Below are positions 1 through 8,505 of a DNA stretch of 64,000 nt, piece after piece. The stretch is from Pseudomonas sp. AL03. GTDB taxonomy: Bacteria > Pseudomonadota > Gammaproteobacteria > Pseudomonadales > Pseudomonadaceae. Positions within the stretch are counted from its first letter, which is position 1; every line of letters starts with the position of its first letter. The position numbers and the translations under genes were made by a program. The stretch is from contig NZ_JASBRE010000018.1 of the NCBI RefSeq assembly GCF_029960815.1, positions 1 to 64,000 on the forward strand. The letters run 5' to 3'. Under the pieces are notes generated by a model. It saw nothing but the letters and a program-made list of their open reading frames with translations. It was not told the origin of the DNA and searched no databases.

Positions 1-563
1 AAGAACTGCAAGCGACGATGATCTACGTGACCCACGACCAGGTCGAAGCCATGACCATGGCCGACAAGGTGGTCGTACTCAATGGCGGCAAAGTCGAACA
101 AGTCGGCTCGCCGCTGGACCTGTATCACCAGCCCGCCAACCTGTTTGTCGCCGGTTTCCTTGGTACGCCGAAAATGGGCTTCCTCAAGGGCAACGTCACC
201 CGCGTCGAAAGCCAGAGCTGCGAGGTACTGCTGGACGCCGGCACCCGCGTCACGTTGCCGTTGAGCGGTGCCAACCTGAGCGTCGGTGGCGCGGTCACCC
301 TGGGCATTCGCCCGGAACATCTGAACCTCGCGCAAACCGGCGACTGCACCTTGCAGGTCACGGCGGACGTCAGCGAACGGCTGGGCAGCGACACCTTCTG
401 CCACGTGGTGACCTCGTCCGACGAAGCCTTGACCATGCGCGTTCGCGGCGATCTGGCCAGCCGTTATGGCGAGACGCTGAGCCTGCACCTGGACGCCGAA
501 CACTGCCATTTATTCGATGCCGACGGCGTGGCGCTGACCCGCCCGTTGCGCGTTGCCGCCTGA
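1..563 (+). CDS. mtlK: Mannitol/polyol ABC transporter ATPase, MtlK (5' end outside window)
   Basis: This is the C-terminal part of a sugar ABC transporter ATPase of the MalK/UgpC type; the reading frame is open from base 3 and the start lies before the window. The switch (H-loop) segment YVTHDQVEAMTMAD is visible, followed by the regulatory OB/TOBE region with GIRPEHL near the middle. The protein would energise uptake of mannitol and related polyols at the inner membrane. The assignment to mtlK comes from the neighbours: mannitol dehydrogenase, xylulokinase and fructokinase follow in the order of the P. fluorescens mtlEFGKDYZ operon. The Walker A and signature motifs are upstream and cannot be checked. 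Confidence 0.9.
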   Translation, partial: ELQATMIYVTHDQVEAMTMADKVVVLNGGKVEQVGSPLDLYHQPANLFVAGFLGTPKMGFLKGNVTRVESQSCEVLLDAGTRVTLPLSGANLSVGGAVTLGIRPEHLNLAQTGDCTLQVTADVSERLGSDTFCHVVTSSDEALTMRVRGDLASRYGETLSLHLDAEHCHLFDADGVALTRPLRVAA

Positions 564-593
564 TTGTCGCGGCCTGATTTCAGAGAGCATGTG

Positions 594-2069
594 ATGAAAC
601 TCAATAAACAGAACCTCAACCGCCTCGACCCTGAGGTAGCCCTGCCCGCCTACGCCCTGAGCGACACCCGCCAAGGCATCGCGCACATCGGCGTCGGCGG
701 TTTCCACCGGGCGCATCAGGCGTATTACACCGATGCGTTGATGAATACCGGCGAAGGCCTGGACTGGGCCATCTGCGGTGTCGGCCTGCGCGCCGAAGAC
801 CGCCGCGCCCAAAGCGATCTCAAAGAACAGGATTACCTCTTCACCCTGTTCGAGCTGGGCGATACCGACGACACAGAAGTCCGGGTGATCGGCGCGATTC
901 GCGACATGCTGCTGGCCGAAGACGGCGCGGCAGCGCTGATCGACAAACTCGCCAGCCCCGAGATCCGTATCGTTTCGCTGACCATCACCGAGGGCGGCTA
1001 CTGCATCGACGACAGCAACGGCGAGTTCATGGCCCAGCTGCCGCAGATCCAGCACGACCTGGCACACCCGGACGCACCGAAAACCGTGTTCGGTTTTCTC
1101 TGCGCCGCGTTGGCCAAACGCCGAGCAGACGGCACGCCTGCGTTCACCTTGATGTCCTGCGATAACCTGCCGCACAACGGCGCAGTCACCCGTAAAGCGT
1201 TGCTTGCGTTTGCCGCCCTGCGCGATGCCGATCTGCGGGACTGGATCGCCAGCAATGTCAGTTTTCCGAACGCGATGGTCGACCGCATCACGCCGATGAC
1301 CAGCACCGAACATCGCCTGCAACTGGCCGACAAACATGCGCTCGACGATGCCTGGCCGGTGGTCTGCGAACCCTTCGTGCAATGGGTGCTGGAAGACAAG
1401 TTCGTCAACGGCCGTCCGGCCTGGGAAAAGGTCGGCGTGCAGTTCACCGACGACGTCACGCCTTACGAAGAGATGAAGATCAAACTGCTTAACGGCAGTC
1501 ACTTGGCACTCACTTATCTGGGTTTTTTGAAGGGTTACCGCTTCGTTCACGAAACCATGAACGACCCGCTGTTCGTGCGCTACATGCGTGCCTACATGGA
1601 CCTGGACGTGACCCCACAACTGTCACCCGTGCCGGGGATTGACCTGACCGAGTACAAGAACACCCTGGTGGCGCGTTTCTCCAATCAGGCGATTGCCGAT
1701 CAGCTGGAGCGTGTGTGTTCGGACGGTTCGTCGAAGTTTCCGAAGTTCACCGTGCCGACGATCAATCGATTGATTGTTGATGGGCAGGAGACCAAACGTG
1801 CGGCCTTGGTGGTAGCGGCTTGGGCCCTGTATTTGAAGGGCGTGGACGAGAATGGCGATACCTACGCGATTCCTGATCCGCGCGCGGCGTTTTGTCAGGC
1901 GCTGGTGGCGGATGACGCGTTGATCACTCAGCGGATGCTGGAAGTCGAGGAGATCTTTGGCACGGCGATTCCTCATTCACCCGAGTTTGTGGCGGCGTTT
2001 GAGTGGTGCTGTAACAGCTTGCGGGATGTGGGTGTGACGCGGACGTTGGAAAAAATCCTCGCCGCTTGA
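594..2069 (+). CDS. mtlD: Mannitol 2-dehydrogenase
   Basis: NAD-dependent long-chain polyol dehydrogenase of 491 residues that oxidises D-mannitol to D-fructose in the cytoplasm. The sequence carries the nucleotide-binding GVGGFHRAHQ segment near the N terminus and the catalytic stretch KIKLLNGSH. With the ATG at 594 the key residues fall at K295, N300 and H303, with N191 in CDNLPHN. These are the numbers I know for the P. fluorescens enzyme, which supports this start over the in-frame TTG at 564. A purine-rich ribosome site (CAGAGAG) lies just upstream. The gene follows mtlK by 30 bases; its stop codon is partly inside a large inverted repeat. Confidence 0.95.
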   Translation: MKLNKQNLNRLDPEVALPAYALSDTRQGIAHIGVGGFHRAHQAYYTDALMNTGEGLDWAICGVGLRAEDRRAQSDLKEQDYLFTLFELGDTDDTEVRVIGAIRDMLLAEDGAAALIDKLASPEIRIVSLTITEGGYCIDDSNGEFMAQLPQIQHDLAHPDAPKTVFGFLCAALAKRRADGTPAFTLMSCDNLPHNGAVTRKALLAFAALRDADLRDWIASNVSFPNAMVDRITPMTSTEHRLQLADKHALDDAWPVVCEPFVQWVLEDKFVNGRPAWEKVGVQFTDDVTPYEEMKIKLLNGSHLALTYLGFLKGYRFVHETMNDPLFVRYMRAYMDLDVTPQLSPVPGIDLTEYKNTLVARFSNQAIADQLERVCSDGSSKFPKFTVPTINRLIVDGQETKRAALVVAAWALYLKGVDENGDTYAIPDPRAAFCQALVADDALITQRMLEVEEIFGTAIPHSPEFVAAFEWCCNSLRDVGVTRTLEKILAA

Positions 2070-2178
2070 TCGTTCCCACGCTCTGCGTGGGAATGCAGCC
2101 CGGGACGCTCCGCGTCCCATTCAGAAACGGACGCAGAGCGTCCATTGCGGCATTCCCACGCAGAGCGTGGGAACGATC
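2068..2178. repeat. Composite palindromic repeat with perfect 29-bp inverted arms
   Basis: The outer arms at 2068-2096 and 2150-2178 are perfect reverse complements, and each arm is itself a hairpin (TTCCCACGC / GCGTGGGAA). Between them lie two more short hairpins built on GGACGC / GCGTCC. The element begins in the mtlD stop codon and ends 15 bases before the mtlY start, so it is transcribed within the operon. The core (GATCGTTCCCACGCTCTG) is a dispersed intergenic repeat of fluorescent pseudomonads; a degenerate piece of it is also at 53770-53787. Confidence 0.85.
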
Positions 2179-2192
2179 TGTGCGGGGCACAC

Positions 2193-3689
2193 ATGACAAA
2201 CCAACAACTATTCCTCGGCATCGACTGCGGCACCCAAGGCACCAAAGCCATCGTCCTCGACGCCATCAGCGGTCAGGTGCTGGGCCAGGGTGCCGCCGCC
2301 CATACCTTGATCACCGGCGCCAACGGCCGCCGCGAGCAAGACACTTCCCAATGGCTGGAAGCCTTCGCGCTTGCCACGCGCCGTGCATTGCTCGCGGCGA
2401 AGGTCGACGGCCAGGACATCCTCGGCCTCGGCGTCTCCGGCCAGCAACATGGGCTGGTGCTGCTCGACGACCAAGGCCAGGTGCTGCGTCCGGCCAAGCT
2501 TTGGTGTGACACCGAATCCACCCCGGAAAACGACCGTCTGCTTGCCCATCTGGGTGGCGAAAAAGGTTCGCTGGAACGCCTCGGCGTGGTCATCGCGCCG
2601 GGCTACACCGTGTCCAAACTGCTCTGGACCAAAGAACAGCACCCGCAGATTTTCGCTCGCATCGCGCGCACCCTGCTGCCCCATGACTACCTCAACTATT
2701 GGCTCACCGGCCGCAGTTGCAGTGAGTACGGCGACGCCTCGGGCACCGGGTATTTCAACGTACGCACCCGCCAGTGGGACTTGCAACTGCTGCGCGACAT
2801 TGATTCCACCGGGCGTCTGCAAGCCGCGCTGCCGGAGTTGATCGATGCCCATCAAGCGCTCGGTACGATCCTGCCCAGCATCGCTGAACACCTGGGCATC
2901 AACCCGCAGGCGCTGGTCTCCAGCGGCGGTGGCGACAACATGATGGGCGCCATCGGCACGGGCAACATCAAACCCGGCGCAATCACCATGAGCCTCGGTT
3001 CTTCGGGGACGGTGTACGCCTATGCTGATCAACCGACCGTCAGTCCGGACGCTTCAGTCGCAACGTTCTGCTCCTCCAGTGGTGGCTGGCTGCCGCTGAT
3101 CTGCACCATGAACCTGACCAATGCCACCGGTGTGATTCGCGAGTTGTTCGAGCTGGATATCGCGCCGTTCAACGCCCTCGTTGAGCAAGCGCCAATCGGT
3201 GCCGAAGGCGTGTGCATGCAGCCGTTCCTCAACGGCGAGCGTGTCCCCGCCCTGCCCCATGCCACCGGTAGCTTACTGGGATTGACGATGACCAACCTGA
3301 CCCAGGCCAACCTGTGCCGCGCTGTGGTGGAAGGCACCACCTTCGGGTTGCGTTATGGACTGGACCTGCTGCGCCAGAATGGCTTACAAAGCCTGCGCAT
3401 CTGCCTGATTGGCGGCGGCTCGAAAAGCCCGGTGTGGCGGCAGATCGTCGCTGACATCATGAACACTCCGGTGATCTGCACCGAACAAAGCGAAGCCGCA
3501 GCCCTCGGCGCGGCGATTCAGGCGGCGTGGTGCACGTCCTGGGCAAACGGGCATGAACACAGCCTGGCGGATCTTTGCGAGCGTTGCGTGAAGCTCGATC
3601 CGGCCAGCGAAACCTTGCCGATCGCCGACAATGTGGCGACCTGTCAGCAGGCCTACGAACGCTATCAACAGCATGTCGCAACCCTTTAA
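2193..3689 (+). CDS. mtlY: Xylulokinase, FGGY family
   Basis: A 498-residue FGGY carbohydrate kinase that phosphorylates D-xylulose to xylulose 5-phosphate. The first FGGY half opens with the phosphate-binding LFLGIDCGTQGTKAIV; the second half carries the ATP-site motif IGGGSKSPVWRQIVAD and the region SLGSSGTVYA. The length is normal for bacterial XylB. In the mannitol operon this enzyme handles D-xylulose made from D-arabitol by the polyol dehydrogenase. The ATG at 2193 is preferred because the codons upstream lie in the inverted repeat and the conserved N terminus begins directly after it. Fructokinase follows after 13 bases. Confidence 0.93.
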   Translation: MTNQQLFLGIDCGTQGTKAIVLDAISGQVLGQGAAAHTLITGANGRREQDTSQWLEAFALATRRALLAAKVDGQDILGLGVSGQQHGLVLLDDQGQVLRPAKLWCDTESTPENDRLLAHLGGEKGSLERLGVVIAPGYTVSKLLWTKEQHPQIFARIARTLLPHDYLNYWLTGRSCSEYGDASGTGYFNVRTRQWDLQLLRDIDSTGRLQAALPELIDAHQALGTILPSIAEHLGINPQALVSSGGGDNMMGAIGTGNIKPGAITMSLGSSGTVYAYADQPTVSPDASVATFCSSSGGWLPLICTMNLTNATGVIRELFELDIAPFNALVEQAPIGAEGVCMQPFLNGERVPALPHATGSLLGLTMTNLTQANLCRAVVEGTTFGLRYGLDLLRQNGLQSLRICLIGGGSKSPVWRQIVADIMNTPVICTEQSEAAALGAAIQAAWCTSWANGHEHSLADLCERCVKLDPASETLPIADNVATCQQAYERYQQHVATL

Positions 3690-3702
3690 AGAGTGAATAA
3701 CT

Positions 3703-4641
3703 ATGTACCTGGTGTGTGGCGAAGCGCTGTTCGATTTCTTCAGTGAAGACGACGCCAGCGGCCTGGCTTCAAAGGTGAATTTCAAGGCGATTGCCGGTGG
3801 TTCGCCGTTCAACGTGGCGGTCGGTTTGCGCCGTTTGGGGGTGGAGGCTGCGCTGTTTGCCGGCCTGTCCACCGACTACCTCGGCCGGCGCTTGCAGCAG
3901 GTGTTGCAGGATGAAGGTGTGCGCCCGGATTACCTGGTGGATTTCGCTGCGCCTACGACCCTGGCGATGGTTGCCGTCGGTGCCAATGGTTCACCTCATT
4001 ACAGCTTCCGGGGCGAAGGCTGCGCTGATCGTCAGCTAAAAACCGAGCATCTACCGGAACTGGGACCTGACGTGCGCGGCCTGCACATTGGCTCGTTTTC
4101 GCTGGTTGTTCAGCCGATTGCTGACACGCTGCTGGCACTGGTACGCCGGGAAAGCGGCAAACGTTTGATCAGTCTTGATCCGAACGTACGGCTCAACCCT
4201 GAGCCGAATATCGACCTGTGGCGTTCGCGTGTTGCCACCTTGGTTGAGCTGGCTGACCTGATCAAAGTCAGCGATGAGGATTTGAGCCTGTTGTACCCCG
4301 AGCAGGATCCGCAACGGGTGATTGAAGGCTGGCTGCGGCATCGCTGTCAGTTGGTGTTTCTGACCCGTGGTGGCGAGGGGGCGACGGTGTTCAGCAAGGG
4401 CCATGGTTCGTGGTCGGTGTCGGCGTGTTCGGTGAAGATTGCCGATACCGTGGGGGCTGGCGATACGTTTCAGGCGGCGCTGATTACCTGGCTGACCGAG
4501 CAGCAGCTGGACTCGGTTGAGGGCGTGCAATCGCTCGGCCGCGAGCAGATCGACGGGATGCTGAAGTTTGCAGTGCAGGCCGCGGCGCTGACCTGCAGCA
4601 AGACCGGGCCGGATTTGCCGTATCGTCATCAGCTAATCTGA
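3703..4641 (+). CDS. mtlZ: Fructokinase, PfkB family
   Basis: A 312-residue ribokinase/PfkB family sugar kinase, expected to phosphorylate the fructose produced by mannitol dehydrogenase. The N-terminal PfkB signature (GGSPFNVAVGLRRLG) and the C-terminal signature DTVGAGDTFQAAL are both present; the catalytic base would be D254. The start follows the mtlY stop by 13 bases. It completes the route mannitol to fructose to fructose phosphate and appears to be the last gene of the operon, because a stable hairpin and then an opposite-strand gene follow. Confidence 0.93.
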   Translation: MYLVCGEALFDFFSEDDASGLASKVNFKAIAGGSPFNVAVGLRRLGVEAALFAGLSTDYLGRRLQQVLQDEGVRPDYLVDFAAPTTLAMVAVGANGSPHYSFRGEGCADRQLKTEHLPELGPDVRGLHIGSFSLVVQPIADTLLALVRRESGKRLISLDPNVRLNPEPNIDLWRSRVATLVELADLIKVSDEDLSLLYPEQDPQRVIEGWLRHRCQLVFLTRGGEGATVFSKGHGSWSVSACSVKIADTVGAGDTFQAALITWLTEQQLDSVEGVQSLGREQIDGMLKFAVQAAALTCSKTGPDLPYRHQLI

Positions 4642-4658
4642 CTGATCATTCCCCTCCC

Positions 4659-4690
4659 AGACAAGCCGGCTCCACAGGAGCCTGGCTTGT
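4659..4690 (+). terminator. Hairpin after the mannitol operon
   Basis: Inverted sequences ACAAGCCGGCTCC and GGAGCCTGGCTTGT flank a three-base loop 20 bases after mtlZ. There is no long T run, so termination efficiency is uncertain; it may act in both directions because the next gene converges. Confidence 0.5.
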
Positions 4691-4706
4691 TCGTTGAGGT
4701 ATAGCG

Positions 4707-5003
4707 TCAGACCGGCGCCTTCCACCCCATCATCCGCTGCTGAGCAACCTTCAGCAAATCGCACCCATCCTGCGTCAGCAGATAAAGCGCATGCGTAATG
4801 TGCGGAATGTCTTGAACATCACCGTTCCTGAAACACTGGCAATGGAGCGTTTCAAGTAACTGGCTGGAGGCTCGGATGCGCTGTAAAGCGGCTTCGAGTA
4901 TGTCTTGGGGATCGGCCTCTGTATCGATGACCATTGGGTTTGAGTCGGTAACGCTGCTTTTGATTGAGCGATAGCGATCGGGAAACGGATTTAGCGTTGG
5001 CAT
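4707..5003 (-). CDS. Small conserved Pseudomonas protein, DUF6124/DUF3077-like
   Basis: A 98-residue cytoplasmic protein without signal peptide or membrane segment. Its middle part, ILEAALQRIRASSQLLETLHC, and the helical ending DGCDLLKVAQQRMM resemble the small helical DUF6124/DUF3077 proteins that occur in many copies in pseudomonads. The family has no known function. The gene stands alone and converges on the mannitol operon. The assignment to a specific DUF family is from general likeness only. Confidence 0.65.
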   Translation of the reverse strand: MPTLNPFPDRYRSIKSSVTDSNPMVIDTEADPQDILEAALQRIRASSQLLETLHCQCFRNGDVQDIPHITHALYLLTQDGCDLLKVAQQRMMGWKAPV

Positions 5004-5511
5004 AGTAATTACTCGAGTATTAATTAGTAATCGCCAGCACCGTGACCAAACGATGGAGGCGGCTGTGTACAGGCTTGGTCAACCGCTAACACTCAAAACG
5101 GCTCGCCCGAAAGCGTCCTGCACACAGCCACCATTGCAACGCACTACGAGACGTAGAAGTCCGCAGCGCGAATGATGGCACATATATGTGCAGTGTTAAT
5201 CAGGTGACCAAACCTGTTCGCTGATTTTGCAGCGACGCCAAACAGTAAACGCTGGTGGCTTGCCGGCGAAAGACGACAAAGCGCCCGAGCGTGTAGGACC
5301 GGGCCGAAGCTCCCTCAGTTTTTTTACCTGTATGAATTCTCTGTCAGAAACATCATCGCGACAGACGGCATTCAGCGGGGTTAACCATCGCTTAACCCCG
5401 CGGTCCAAACCTTTACTGGACCGCACGCCTTCAGACTCTTCTGACGCCCAGTGCGGCAGGTTCGGCGCCTCACACGCCGAGCTGACTTTACGCCTGCACC
5501 GGAGACCCTTC
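5004..5511. other. Intergenic region with two adjacent hairpins before the DUF2790 gene
   Basis: No convincing gene is visible in these 508 bases. An AT-rich stretch near 5023-5045 could hold the promoter of the leftward gene. Close to the DUF2790 gene lie two neighbouring inverted repeats: GCGGGGTTAA / TTAACCCCGC (5375-5384, 5392-5401) and GCGGTCCA / TGGACCGC (5400-5407, 5417-5424). They overlap by two bases and may be operator or leader structures. Confidence 0.5.
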
Positions 5512-5778
5512 ATGAACATGCACACTTTGCTGATGACCACCGCCCTCGCCTGCACCGCGTTCGCCGGACTGGCTCAGGCCAATGACACTTCAACTTCCCA
5601 GGCCGTGCCCTATCACTATGGCATGCCGCTTCACGTGGGTAAGGTCGTTGCCATGACTGAACCGAATACGCTGGAGTGCAAAGTGATAACGGCGGAGATG
5701 AAGTACATCGACACCTCGGGCAAACCTGCAGAAATCACCTACCTGAAGTTTTCCGACGCTTGCAGTTATCAAAACTGA
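5512..5778 (+). CDS. DUF2790 family periplasmic small protein
   Basis: An 88-residue protein with a clear signal peptide (hydrophobic residues 5-20, cleavage after AQA) and the conserved DUF2790 core: a YGMPLHVGKVV segment, a TLECKV segment, and a C-terminal pattern where a strand LKFSDAC ends in a cysteine. The two cysteines in the mature part (EC and AC) probably form a disulfide. These proteins are abundant in Pseudomonas and often respond to metals or stress, but the biochemical role is unknown. The ATG at 5512 follows a GGAG ribosome site (CCGGAGACC). Confidence 0.85.
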   Translation: MNMHTLLMTTALACTAFAGLAQANDTSTSQAVPYHYGMPLHVGKVVAMTEPNTLECKVITAEMKYIDTSGKPAEITYLKFSDACSYQN

Positions 5779-5869
5779 CTGAAAGGTCTGATTCAACACG
5801 TTGCGGTATTCCTTTAAGGGGTTCTGGCGCTATGCTCTGCGCCTACCCCCACTGCCGCAAGGATTCGCC

Positions 5870-6265
5870 ATGCAGTTATCGTTTCGTACCTTGTCGACCT
5901 TCACGTCCTTTCTGTGTTTTTTGCTGGCCCTGGTCTGGGGTTTGATACCAGACGGGTTGCTGTCAACCTGGAGCATCGAATACTCGTTGGCGGTGGGCGT
6001 AGTCGCGCGGCGCAGCGCGGTGCTGTTCGCGGCGTTGGGCGTGATGTTTTATCTGGTTCGAAACGAGCCGCCTTCGATTACCCGCCATGCGTTGAGCAAT
6101 GGCTTCATGGTCGGCTGTTGGGGGTTGGCAGTACTGGGCTTCGGCGAATGGCTCAATGGCCATGCCGGTCCGGGCATATTGCTTGCAGTGGTGGTCGAGC
6201 TGGCGCTGGGCCTGGCGTTTTTCCAGGCCAAGCGCGTGTCGGTAGAACTCGAAACCGTGGGTTAA
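5870..6265 (+). CDS. Small four-helix membrane protein, unknown function
   Basis: A 131-residue integral membrane protein with about four hydrophobic segments (roughly residues 8-27, 40-63, 79-97 and 102-121). No soluble domain is seen. Several Pseudomonas genomes carry such proteins as uncharacterised membrane proteins. The ATG at 5870 is placed by the start of the first hydrophobic helix and a nearby AAGGA ribosome site. Its last four bases overlap the end of the converging DUF1652 gene. Confidence 0.75.
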   Translation: MQLSFRTLSTFTSFLCFLLALVWGLIPDGLLSTWSIEYSLAVGVVARRSAVLFAALGVMFYLVRNEPPSITRHALSNGFMVGCWGLAVLGFGEWLNGHAGPGILLAVVVELALGLAFFQAKRVSVELETVG

Positions 6266-6531
6266 AGCGCTTTCCTGTCTGGATGCAGGGGCCGGGCATC
6301 GGCCTGACGCTGCATGTCAGAACGCAGTCCAGCAATCAGGTCATTGATTTCTCGACAACCATTTAGCTGTTTGGCATTTATTCCTGTCTTCATTAGATCG
6401 AGGTGATCGGTTTCACGATCGGAATACACCTTAACGGTCATCGACAGGTCCGGCGACAGCGTGCATTGACAACGTTTCGGCAGAAAACTGCTTTCAATGA
6501 TATTGCGAAGTTCCAAGGCAGAAAGAAACAT
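6262..6531 (-). CDS. DUF1652 family protein
   Basis: An 89-residue cytoplasmic protein beginning MFLSALELRNIIESSFLPKR, with the CQC motif and the SMTVKVY strand typical of DUF1652 proteins found almost only in Pseudomonas. The ATG at 6531 is preceded by an AAGGAGAG ribosome site; the frame runs further upstream but without family similarity. No function is established for this family. Confidence 0.85.
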   Translation of the reverse strand: MFLSALELRNIIESSFLPKRCQCTLSPDLSMTVKVYSDRETDHLDLMKTGINAKQLNGCREINDLIAGLRSDMQRQADARPLHPDRKAL

Positions 6532-7095
6532 GGCGACCCTCTCCTTAATGTGAGACTGCCAATCAACTATCGACACTGACTCAATGAAATCCCCGGTCAG
6601 CTCAAGACCAACTACAGCATAAAACATGCCCAGGATTTCGCCCTGCAGCTCATCGGTAAATCAAAGATTTAGCGAAACCACCGCTAAATGGCCTCATGCA
6701 GTCTGCAAGAAAGGCCGGTTGTGCCCCTGCAATTTGCACACATCTCTGAGTTTGCATTCGCAGCTGACGGCAGTAAGAATGCGGCCAGACATTCAGTATC
6801 CGCCGCCCCCACACACACGCAAGGAGGCACGATGGGTTCGTTGACCTTAATCACTACCGTTGGGCTGATTGTTGCTGAACTATCGACCCGATGAGCACGC
6901 TGCTGGCCTGCCCGGAGGGCACGAGCAAAAAGAACTTCGTGCCCGTGGTCGGTGACGGGTTCATGCTCCGCTACAACAGCAAACTGCCGATCGTGCTCTA
7001 CGTGCCTAAAGACGTCGAAGTCCGCTACCCGATAGGGTCGGCGTCGAGCAAGGTCGAGAAAGCATCCAGGAATAACTCGCCACAGGAGCACTATT
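6532..7095. other. Region with no certain gene; possible pair of small coupled ORFs
   Basis: The only gene-like signal is a strong AAGGAGG at 6821-6827 before ATG 6832, which opens a 20-codon frame (MGSLTLITTVGLIVAELSTR). Its TGA overlaps ATG 6891, opening an 84-codon frame that runs to 7145, into the NIPSNAP gene. Neither product resembles a family I recognise. They could be a decayed gene or a leader. Confidence 0.35.
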
Positions 7096-7401
7096 TTGAT
7101 TACCTGCCACGTCAAATATGTGATCGACCCGTATCAACTCAGTGAATTCGAAGCCTACGCCAAGGCCTGGCTCGGCATCGTCGAGCGGTTGGGCGGTACG
7201 CACCACGGGTACTTCCTGCCTTCGGAGGGCGCGAGCAATATCGCCTACTGCCTGTTCAGTTTTCCTTCGCTGGCGGACTACGAAAGCTACCGGCATATCG
7301 CGATGACTGACGCCGAAAGCACCGCGCTCGTGGCTTCGCTGGTCGATAAACAGTTTATCGTCAGTTATGAGCGGACCTTCCTGCGCCCACTGCTGGCCTG
7401 A
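7096..7401 (+). CDS. NIPSNAP family protein
   Basis: A 101-residue ferredoxin-like (dimeric alpha/beta barrel) protein of the NIPSNAP family. It begins MITCHVKYVIDPYQLSEFEAYAKAW and carries the family's core LGGTHHGYFLP and LFSFPSLADYESYR. Bacterial members are soluble, probably homodimeric, and of unknown substrate. The start is a TTG; a CAGGAG ribosome site lies seven bases upstream and the conserved N terminus begins exactly there. The gene converges with the threonine dehydratase gene, six bases apart. Confidence 0.88.
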   Translation: MITCHVKYVIDPYQLSEFEAYAKAWLGIVERLGGTHHGYFLPSEGASNIAYCLFSFPSLADYESYRHIAMTDAESTALVASLVDKQFIVSYERTFLRPLLA

Positions 7402-7407
7402 CATCCC

Positions 7408-8421
7408 TTATACCGGGGCGCCGCTCAATGCGGCGCGTTCGGCCACATGCCGCAAACTATCAAAATTGATGTTCGCCCCCGAGTCGATGGCGACCAGGGT
7501 CTGACCTCGGCTACCGGTTTGCGCCACATATTTTTTGATTCCGGCCACGGCCAATGCACCAGAAGGTTCGGTGATCGAGCGGGTATCGTCGTAGATGTTC
7601 TTGATGGCGGCGCAGAGTTCATCGTTGCTCACTGTGATCACTTCATCGACGCAGAACCGGCAGACTTCGTAGCCATAAGCGCCGATCTGCGCCACTGCCA
7701 CGCCATCGGCGAACGTTCCTACACTCGGCAGGACAACTCGCTCTCTGGCCTGCAATGCGGCATACAGACAGGCGGAATGTTCTGACTCGACGCCGATAAT
7801 GCGGACTTCAGGTCGCAGGTATTTGACGTACGCCGCAACGCCAGCGATCAGGCCACCCCCCCCCACCGGGACGAAGATCGCATCCAGCGGCCCTTGATGC
7901 TGACGCAGGATTTCCATGGCAACGGTGCCCTGCCCGGCGATCACGTCCGGGTCGTCGAAGGGCGAGACAAAGGTGCGACCGGTTTGCCGCGCCAGGCTCA
8001 GCGCATATTCCAGCGCAAACGGAAAACTTTCGCCGTACAGCACCGCATCGGCGCCCCGACTGCGCACACCGAGCACCTTCAATTCCGGCGTCGTGCACGG
8101 CATCACAATCGTTGCGGCGATCCCCAATTCACGCGCCGCCAGCGCCACGCCCTGGGCATGATTGCCTGCCGAAGCCGTGACCACCCCGCGCGCCTTTTGC
8201 TCATCGCTCAGTTGCACCAGTTTGTTGTAGGCACCGCGGATCTTGAAGGAAAAGGTCGGCTGCAAGTCTTCGCGCTTGAGCAGGATCTGATTGCCGAGCG
8301 CCTCGGACAGTGCTGGCGCCGATTGCAACGGCGTACGCACCGCGAGTTCATACACTGGCGCGGCAAGGATCTTTTTCACGTAATGCTCAAGCAAGGCCTG
8401 CTGGGCGGGGATGCTGCTCAT
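7408..8421 (-). CDS. ilvA: Threonine dehydratase, short form without regulatory domain
   Basis: A 337-residue PLP enzyme that deaminates threonine (and often serine) to 2-oxobutyrate, the first step towards isoleucine. The PLP lysine is K60 in PTFSFKIRGAYNK, and the glycine-rich cofactor loop is VGGGGLIAG. The protein ends after the catalytic domain, so the C-terminal ACT-like isoleucine-sensing domain of the 500-residue biosynthetic IlvA is absent; feedback inhibition is therefore not expected from the sequence. The ATG at 8421 has a CAGGAGA ribosome site. Upstream lies a leader peptide and terminator that suggest control by attenuation. A catabolic TdcB-like role is the alternative. Confidence 0.88.
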   Translation of the reverse strand: MSSIPAQQALLEHYVKKILAAPVYELAVRTPLQSAPALSEALGNQILLKREDLQPTFSFKIRGAYNKLVQLSDEQKARGVVTASAGNHAQGVALAARELGIAATIVMPCTTPELKVLGVRSRGADAVLYGESFPFALEYALSLARQTGRTFVSPFDDPDVIAGQGTVAMEILRQHQGPLDAIFVPVGGGGLIAGVAAYVKYLRPEVRIIGVESEHSACLYAALQARERVVLPSVGTFADGVAVAQIGAYGYEVCRFCVDEVITVSNDELCAAIKNIYDDTRSITEPSGALAVAGIKKYVAQTGSRGQTLVAIDSGANINFDSLRHVAERAALSGAPV

Positions 8422-8463
8422 GGTTGTCTCCTGACTTTGATCGGAGCCCAAGAGACAGAAAGT

Positions 8464-8487
8464 AAAAACCCGCCTCTAGGGCGGGTT
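8464..8487 (-). terminator. Attenuator terminator upstream of threonine dehydratase
   Basis: On the minus strand, AACCCGCC (8487-8480) and GGCGGGTT (8474-8467) form an eight-pair stem with a five-base loop, followed by five T residues. It lies 43 bases before the dehydratase start and after a short leader ORF, where a terminator only makes sense as an attenuator. Confidence 0.8.
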
Positions 8488-8505
8488 GGGTGCTGCAATC
8501 GTGAG

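Noticed and set aside
6684..7115. A 143-codon minus-strand frame before the NIPSNAP gene
   Set aside because: It starts inside the NIPSNAP gene, has no ribosome site and no similarity.
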